From Cytobacillus sp. FSL H8-0458 (GTDB lineage: Bacteria > Bacillota > Bacilli > Bacillales > Cytobacillaceae), in NCBI RefSeq assembly GCF_038002165.1, contig NZ_JBBOBR010000001.1, positions 806,001-870,000 of the forward strand: a DNA stretch of 64,000 nucleotides. The letters are read 5' to 3'. The notes under the pieces are model-generated. The model ran no database searches. It saw nothing but the letters and a program-made list of their open reading frames with translations, and was not told where the DNA came from. The translations under genes and the position numbers were made by a program. How positions within the stretch are numbered: the first letter of the stretch is position 1; each line of letters opens with the position of its first letter. This document shows, piece after piece, positions 58,702 through 64,000 of this stretch.

Positions 58702-59959
58702 AGCTGTCATTTGCGTCAGGTTTGATTGCTATAATGGCTGCAAGGGCAGCAAGAATGGTTATTCCGCTTAAAATATAAAAGAGCCCTTGATCAGAATGCT
58801 TCATCAGAATAGCAATGGCCGGCGGGCCGCCGGCAACGCCTATAAACCTCATAGAACTGTATAAAGAAGTAATGGTACCACGTTCTTCTTTTGCAATTCC
58901 TTCCGTAATCAGCGCATCCAATGAAGGCAATGCAACGCCTATGCCAATACCGGCAAACAGGAACATGCTGATCATAAACCACATATTGTTTGAAAAGCTT
59001 AAGATGGCAGTGGCAGCTGCCACAAGCACTGATCCTAAGAATATGATCCACTTCATCAGTATTTTATTTTCTTTTATTTTTTTGCCTGTCAGATAGGATG
59101 ATAGGCAGAGTGCGCCAAGCGGGACAGCCAGTAGCAGCCCTTTTTTAACATCTTTAATATCATATGTCTTTTCAAGCACATCAGATAAATAAAAAAGGAT
59201 TCCAAAAAGTACAAACATAAGAATAGCACCAATTAAGAAAATAGCATAAAGCCATTTTCCGTCGTTTTTAAAAGTATCCATGATATTGCTCCAAAACTTC
59301 TTTAGCTGTAGAGGTTCTTCTCTTTTATTTGGCGTTTTTACTAGGAAGAAAACCAGCAGGATTGAAATGGTACAAAAAACTGGAAAAGAAAAAAACGGCA
59401 AAAACCATATAAACCCTGCAAGAAAAGCGCCAAGTATAGGTGATAAAACTTTTCCAAAAGTATTGGAAGTTTCAATAAGGCCAAGGGAGCTGCTGACATC
59501 ATCATCATTTTTAAACATATCCCCGACTAAAGGCATAACTATTGGTGCAGCACCTGCTGCCCCAACACCCTGCAATGCCCTCCCGGCTAATATGATCCAA
59601 TAAGCATCCGCCATTTTCCATGCCGCCCATCCAGAGATCAGCCCGCCAATTCCTGCAATGAGAAGACTGGGTATAATGACTTTTTTACGGCCGATATGAT
59701 CGGATAAAAAGCCTGCGATTGGAATCAATATAATGGCTACAATACTGTATACCGTAATAATCATGCTGGATTGGAATGCAGAAATATTTAGTTTATTTTC
59801 CATCGCCGGCAGAACGGGAATCAGCATGGAATTCCCAAGTGTCATAACGAGAGGAATGGAAGATAGTGAAAGAATGGCCCATTTTTGGTTATGAACATCA
59901 TCACCTGACTTCTTTTTAGCTTTTGAATTTACAGGTTGTAAATTTTCAATGTGCTCCAT
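58700..59959 (-). CDS. MFS transporter, drug:H+ antiporter type
   Basis: A 419-residue carrier with about 12 helices. The motif A loop is GFLSDHIGRKKVIIP, and GRALQGVGAAGAAPIVMPL is typical of the drug efflux branch. Substrate unknown. A sequence CAAACTAGTCTT just upstream may be an operator. Confidence 0.85.
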   Translation of the reverse strand: MEHIENLQPVNSKAKKKSGDDVHNQKWAILSLSSIPLVMTLGNSMLIPVLPAMENKLNISAFQSSMIITVYSIVAIILIPIAGFLSDHIGRKKVIIPSLLIAGIGGLISGWAAWKMADAYWIILAGRALQGVGAAGAAPIVMPLVGDMFKNDDDVSSSLGLIETSNTFGKVLSPILGAFLAGFIWFLPFFSFPVFCTISILLVFFLVKTPNKREEPLQLKKFWSNIMDTFKNDGKWLYAIFLIGAILMFVLFGILFYLSDVLEKTYDIKDVKKGLLLAVPLGALCLSSYLTGKKIKENKILMKWIIFLGSVLVAAATAILSFSNNMWFMISMFLFAGIGIGVALPSLDALITEGIAKEERGTITSLYSSMRFIGVAGGPPAIAILMKHSDQGLFYILSGITILAALAAIIAIKPDANDS

Positions 59960-60138
59960 ATTTCTGACCTTCCTTTTCGTTAATCAAACTAGTCTTAATA
60001 TGAGCTAAATCAAGAAAAACAAACTAGAAAAAGCTTTGTCTTTTTATGGGAAAGTTCAAATTCTGGAAAAATTTGTTTCGATTTCCTAAAAAGAAACCGT
60101 TACACTATAAAGAAAAACGAATACGGGGAGGGAATCAT

Positions 60139-60771
60139 GTGGGGGTGATTATTTCCTTAAGCATTGGAAAGCCAAAAAAGCACAGCTGGAAAAACAATGA
60201 GGAAATTTCGGGAATTGGCAAAGAAAAAATCCACAGTGTGTTTCTAACAAAGGAAGGTTTTATGGGGGATGGAGTGGCAAATACTGATTTTCATGGCGGT
60301 CCAGACCGTGCAGTGTGCCTATATCCCTACGAACATTACGGTATGTGGGAGAAAGAATTTAAAAAGACATTCTCTACGCCGTCATTTGGGGAAAATATTT
60401 GTGCGGGAAATATGCTCGAAAAGGATGTTTTTATAGGTGACACCTTTTCACTGGGGGAATCTGTCATCCAAATAACTCAGGGGCGTATCCCATGCTCCAC
60501 AATATCAAAGCATAACGGAGAAGATCGGCTTTTAGGAAGAATTGTGGAAACAGGCTTCACAGGCTACTTTTTCAGAGTGCTGAAAGAAGGAACTGTAACA
60601 GCAGACAGCGTACTAAAGCTCAAAGAACGGAAGCAGGAAAGACTATCAGTCCTGCAATCAAACTATATCATGTTCCATGACCGCAAAAACATTAAAGCCA
60701 TTGAAGAACTGCTTCGGATTGAGGAGCTTGCAGATGTGTGGAGAGAAAAGCTGGAAAAAGCATTATTATAA
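60139..60771 (+). CDS. MOSC domain protein, YiiM-like
   Basis: A 210-residue protein of the molybdenum cofactor sulfurase C-terminal family. Markers are GFMGDGVANTDFHGGPDRAV, FGENI and GRIPCSTI, which holds the conserved cysteine. Family members bind Moco or use it to reduce N-hydroxylated bases. GTG 60139 lies 5 to 6 bases after GGGGAGGG; a longer start at 60046 has no site. Confidence 0.85.
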   Translation: MGVIISLSIGKPKKHSWKNNEEISGIGKEKIHSVFLTKEGFMGDGVANTDFHGGPDRAVCLYPYEHYGMWEKEFKKTFSTPSFGENICAGNMLEKDVFIGDTFSLGESVIQITQGRIPCSTISKHNGEDRLLGRIVETGFTGYFFRVLKEGTVTADSVLKLKERKQERLSVLQSNYIMFHDRKNIKAIEELLRIEELADVWREKLEKALL

Positions 60772-60790
60772 AAAAAATGAAATTTTCCCC

Positions 60791-60822
60791 TTGACATTTT
60801 TCATTTATCGGAATAGTATAAT
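60791..60822 (+). promoter_or_regulatory. trp operon promoter
   Basis: TTGACA with TAGTAT after 17 bases, or TATAAT after 20. It precedes the tandem T-boxes. Confidence 0.65.
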
Positions 60823-60839
60823 AAGCAATATATCGATCG

Positions 60840-61105
60840 GCAATGACAAAGAGTAGTAACTGCGGTTGAAGCTAAAGAGAGCTGATGGTTGGTGCAAATC
60901 AGTGTGGAAACAGCAGTGAATGGACTTTCGAGCCTCCAAACCGAACCTTTTTTAAGCAGTAGGCTTTGGCGAACGGTCTCATCGTTACAAGGGACAGATA
61001 TTCAGGCGATTTTCGCTTTGATATCTGTTAAGTGAGCTGTTTGATCAGCTAACGAAGGTGGCACCACGGGTTTCTCGTCCTTTTTAGACGGGGAGCCCTT
61101 TTTTA
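60840..61105 (+). promoter_or_regulatory. T-box riboswitch 1 (tryptophan)
   Basis: Stem I carries the specifier TGG at 60921-60923 in GTGAATGGAC. The T-box sequence GAAGGTGGCACCACGG lies near 61054. The terminator GGGTTTCTCGTC/GACGGGGAGCCC with a T-run spans 61068-61105. Uncharged tRNA-Trp should allow read-through. Confidence 0.93.
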
Positions 61106-61124
61106 TTTTCATACAACTTTAATA

Positions 61125-61403
61125 CTTTAAATCGCTGAGCAAGAGGAGTAGATTGATGGAGTCCGTTTTAGAGAGCCGGGGAAAGGTGAAAGCCCGGTAC
61201 GGAAAGTCATTCGAATGGACTTGCGAGAGGCTTCCTGAACGATAGTAGGGAAGCACGGGTTTCCGCCGTTAAGAGGATGGGGTATCGACATATTTCCGTA
61301 CCCGAGAAAGGGAGCAGTATTTTGCTCTAAAAAGAGGTGGCACCACGTTCACAAGATACGTCCTCTATACCTGCAGCTGCTGTGGGTATAGGGGACTTTT
61401 TTA
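61125..61403 (+). promoter_or_regulatory. T-box riboswitch 2 (tryptophan)
   Basis: A second complete T-box. The specifier TGG is at 61216-61218 in CGAATGGAC, the T-box is AGAGGTGGCACCACG near 61333, and the terminator GTCCTCTATACC/GGTATAGGGGAC with a T-run spans 61360-61403. It is directly before trpE. Confidence 0.93.
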
Positions 61404-61433
61404 TTTTCCTTAAAGAACTGGAGGAGAGATATA

Positions 61434-62828
61434 GTGAAAACAAAATTAGCTGGGACGTATATGATCGAAGAGCTAGAGGGTGACACATTAACACCTATTT
61501 TAATCTATCAGAGAATGAGCGGAAGAAAGAAATTCCTGTTAGAAAGCTCGCTAAAGCATGAAAAATCGGGAAGGTATTCCTTTATTGGCGCAGACCCTGT
61601 GATGGAACTAAAAGGGGAAGGGGCCCGGACAGCTGTTACGGCCGGGGGGAAGACAGAAGTTTTTGCTGAAAAGCCGCTTGATGCAGTAAGAAGGCTGATG
61701 CCTGAGGAAAAGGTGCCCACCCTTGAACGTTTCCCTTTCTGTGGAGGAGCTGTTGGCTATGCAGGCTATGATGTCATCAGACAATACGAAGATATCGGAA
61801 TAATTCCTCATGATGAACTGGATGTTCCGGATGTTCACCTTATGTTTTTTGAGGAAGTGGCGGTTTTCGACCATCTGGAGCAAAAGGTATATCTCGTAGC
61901 CATGCCTTTACTGGAAGAAACCGATGAATCTCAGCTGCGTGAAAAAATAAAGAAAAGAAAGGCCGAAATACAAGAGGGGACAGCGGGAGCTGGATCGGAA
62001 GCAGCCACACTGTCAGCTTTCAAAGCTTCCATATCTAAAGAAGACTTCGTTAAAAAGGTAAACAGAGCTAAGTCCTATATTGAAGAGGGAGACATCTTCC
62101 AGGTGGTGCTTTCTCAGCGGTTAAAAGCAGAATTGACCGGAGATCCTTTCGCATTTTACCGGAAGTTAAGAGTACAAAATCCTTCCCCATATATGTATTA
62201 TCTTGATTTTGATGAATATGCAGTTGCAGGGGCATCACCGGAAAGTCTTATAAAAACAGCAGGAAACAAAGTAATCACGAACCCGATTGCAGGAACAAGG
62301 CCAAGAGGCAAGACAGAAGATGAGGACTTACAGCTTGAAAGGGACCTGATAGAAGATGAAAAGGAGCTTGCCGAACACAGGATGCTGCTCGATCTGGGCA
62401 GAAATGATCTCGGCCGTGTCTGCGAATTTGGATCGGTCGCTATAGAAAAAAACATGGTAATTGAGAGATATAAGCATGTCATGCACCTTGTATCCGAAGT
62501 TGGCGGCAGGCTGAAAAATCCCAACACATCGATTGATGCTTTAATAGCGTGTCTGCCTGCCGGAACAGTTTCAGGTGCTCCTAAAATTAGAGCAATGGAA
62601 ATCATCAATGAACTTGAAACTGTGAAAAGAGGAATTTACTCAGGAGCAGTCGGCTATTTTTCCGGGAATGGCAATATGGATTTCGCACTGGCAATCAGGA
62701 CAATGGTGATTAAAGATGGATTTGCCTATATACAAGCTGGGGCGGGCATAGTGCATGATTCCATCCCTGAAAAAGAGTACGAAGAAACACTTCATAAATT
62801 AAAAGCATTTTTGGAGGACAAAAAATGA
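61434..62828 (+). CDS. trpE: Anthranilate synthase component I
   Basis: A 464-residue enzyme turning chorismate to anthranilate with ammonia from TrpG. The chorismate domain has VVLSQR, NPSPYMYYL, ASPESL, the IAGTRPRG motif and DLGRNDLG near the end, then LPAGTVSGAPK. The N-terminal LLESSLKHEKSGRYS segment is the tryptophan feedback site in this family. The GTG start follows GGAGGAGAG. Confidence 0.95.
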   Translation: MKTKLAGTYMIEELEGDTLTPILIYQRMSGRKKFLLESSLKHEKSGRYSFIGADPVMELKGEGARTAVTAGGKTEVFAEKPLDAVRRLMPEEKVPTLERFPFCGGAVGYAGYDVIRQYEDIGIIPHDELDVPDVHLMFFEEVAVFDHLEQKVYLVAMPLLEETDESQLREKIKKRKAEIQEGTAGAGSEAATLSAFKASISKEDFVKKVNRAKSYIEEGDIFQVVLSQRLKAELTGDPFAFYRKLRVQNPSPYMYYLDFDEYAVAGASPESLIKTAGNKVITNPIAGTRPRGKTEDEDLQLERDLIEDEKELAEHRMLLDLGRNDLGRVCEFGSVAIEKNMVIERYKHVMHLVSEVGGRLKNPNTSIDALIACLPAGTVSGAPKIRAMEIINELETVKRGIYSGAVGYFSGNGNMDFALAIRTMVIKDGFAYIQAGAGIVHDSIPEKEYEETLHKLKAFLEDKK

Positions 62829-63436
62829 TTCTGCTGATTGATAATTATGATTCATTCACATTTAACCTTTATCAGTATCTGGGTGAACTGGGACAGGAAA
62901 TTAAAGTTGTAAGAAATGATCAGATAACAATCGAAGAAATTGAAAAATTAAATCCTGAAGCGATTGTTCTTTCACCTGGACCGGGACGGCCGGAACAAGC
63001 GGGAGTCATTGTTGAAGTTATTCAGCAATTTTACAGGAAGCTTCCTATCCTGGGCATTTGCCTTGGCCATCAGGCAATCGGCTACGCCTTTGGGGCAAGG
63101 ATTGAAAAAGCCAAGAAAATTATGCATGGCAAGGTGTCTAATCTGAAGCATAACGGATCACAGCTGTTTCAATACATGCCGCAGCCAATCAGCATCATGC
63201 GTTATCATTCCTTAATAATACAGTCGGGAACACTGCCTGGCATATTTAAGGTTTTAGCCCGATCAATGGATGATAATGAAATAATGGCAATCAAGCATGA
63301 AGACTATCCTTTATACGGGTTGCAATTCCATCCGGAGTCAGTAGGAACAGGCCTTGGAAAAAGGATTTTGGAAAACTTTTTACAAACAATCAGGAGGGAA
63401 GAAGAGAGTGAAAACAATACTGCAGAGGTTATCTGA
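62825..63436 (+). CDS. trpG: Anthranilate/aminodeoxychorismate synthase component II
   Basis: A 203-residue class I glutamine amidotransferase. The nucleophile is Cys79 in GICLGHQ, and the His and Glu of the triad are in QFHPESV. It overlaps trpE by 4 bases and trpD by 29. In Bacillus subtilis this role is filled by PabA from the folate operon; here the gene is inside the trp operon. Confidence 0.92.
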   Translation: MILLIDNYDSFTFNLYQYLGELGQEIKVVRNDQITIEEIEKLNPEAIVLSPGPGRPEQAGVIVEVIQQFYRKLPILGICLGHQAIGYAFGARIEKAKKIMHGKVSNLKHNGSQLFQYMPQPISIMRYHSLIIQSGTLPGIFKVLARSMDDNEIMAIKHEDYPLYGLQFHPESVGTGLGKRILENFLQTIRREEESENNTAEVI

Positions 63437-64000
63437 ACGGGAGTCATTAACAGAGGCAGAAATGAAGGAAGCAATGGAAAATTTATTTGCCCATGATGTG
63501 ACGGACAGTGAAATTGCGGCATTTATGGTGGGTCTTAAAACAAAAGGGGAAACAGTTGAAGAAATTGCAGGCATCGTAAAAGCAATGAGGGATAAATCCC
63601 TTTCATTTAGTAAGAAGATTCCTAATGTTTTGGATAATTGCGGTACAGGAGGAGATGGTTCAAGCAGCTTTAATATCAGTTCCACTTCTGCCTTTGTGAT
63701 TGCAGGTGCCGGAATTCCTGTTGCTAAGCATGGTAACCGAAGTGTATCCAGCAAAACAGGCAGTGCAGATGTTCTGGAGCATTTGGGAATCAATCTAAAT
63801 CACCCGCCTGAGCGCACAGAGGAAATATTGGAGGAAATCGGGATTGCCTTTCTTTTCGCCCCTCATGTCCATCCGAACATTAAAAGAATCATGAAAGTGC
63901 GCAAGGATTTGAGAATACCGACAACCTTCAATCTGATAGGTCCATTAACCAATCCGGTTGAACTTGATCATCAGCTTCTCGGGATCTATCGAAGAGATTA
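63408..64000 (+). CDS. trpD: Anthranilate phosphoribosyltransferase, N-terminal part
   Basis: The gene runs past the window end, with 197 complete codons shown. It transfers phosphoribosyl to anthranilate. The PRPP-binding motif is [14 protein letters not shown], followed by [18 protein letters not shown] and [13 protein letters not shown] start after CAGGAGGG. Confidence 0.93.
   Translation, partial: MKTILQRLSERESLTEAEMKEAMENLFAHDVTDSEIAAFMVGLKTKGETVEEIAGIVKAMRDKSLSFSKKIPNVLDNCGTGGDGSSSFNISSTSAFVIAGAGIPVAKHGNRSVSSKTGSADVLEHLGINLNHPPERTEEILEEIGIAFLFAPHVHPNIKRIMKVRKDLRIPTTFNLIGPLTNPVELDHQLLGIYRRD

Overview
The window comes from a low-GC Gram-positive endospore former of the Bacillaceae. The 16S sequence and gene content look Bacillus/Cytobacillus/Mesobacillus-like, but I cannot fix the genus by eye. 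Supporting signs are strong AGGAGG-type ribosome binding sites, many TTG and GTG starts, a spore-type LigD/Ku pair, an H-type small acid-soluble spore protein, GlpP antitermination, T-boxes and cre-like sites. Nearly all of it is ordinary chromosome; I see no prophage, intact insertion sequence or CRISPR array.

Layout: 1-6120 holds an ABC exporter end, a patatin-like lipase, a secreted subtilase, a membrane protein, a ResA-like thioredoxin and EcsC. 6250-10180 is the FMN-riboswitch ribD-ribE-ribBA-ribH operon. 10190-17930 has a purine permease, an EAL-HDOD protein, dapF, divergent ligD/ku and a PAP2 phosphatase. 17987-22940 is the glycerol regulon glpP, glpFK and glpD, with two antitermination leaders. 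23012-32626 has a nucleoside hydrolase, a ZTP-riboswitch folD, two csp genes around a DEAD-box helicase, a ydjO-type gene and several small proteins. 32690-37935 is one complete rrn operon (16S-23S-5S, no tRNA) with tandem promoters.

38176-43363 has a LysE exporter, a 52-bp tandem repeat array, sspH and the copper cluster csoR-copZ-copA plus a 42-residue membrane protein. 43458-47095 is a cobalamin-riboswitch class I ribonucleotide reductase operon. 47098-48955 is bioY-bioB behind a BirA operator. 49075-58701 has an M28 aminopeptidase, the fruR-fruK-fruA operon, acetyltransferase and hydrolase genes and a tiny holin-like toxin locus. 58700-64000 has an MFS transporter, a MOSC protein and the start of the trp operon (trpE-trpG-trpD) behind two tandem tryptophan T-boxes.

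The main theme is RNA-level control. I count FMN, ZTP and cobalamin riboswitches, two T-boxes, two GlpP leaders, two further promoter-terminator leaders and one structured segment I cannot assign. The observations most worth following are that segment upstream of folD, the alternating 52/104-bp hairpin repeat array, mobile-repeat-like insertions inside the FMN riboswitch and the bioY leader, a possible RNA G-quadruplex before the purine permease, and several unlisted microproteins.
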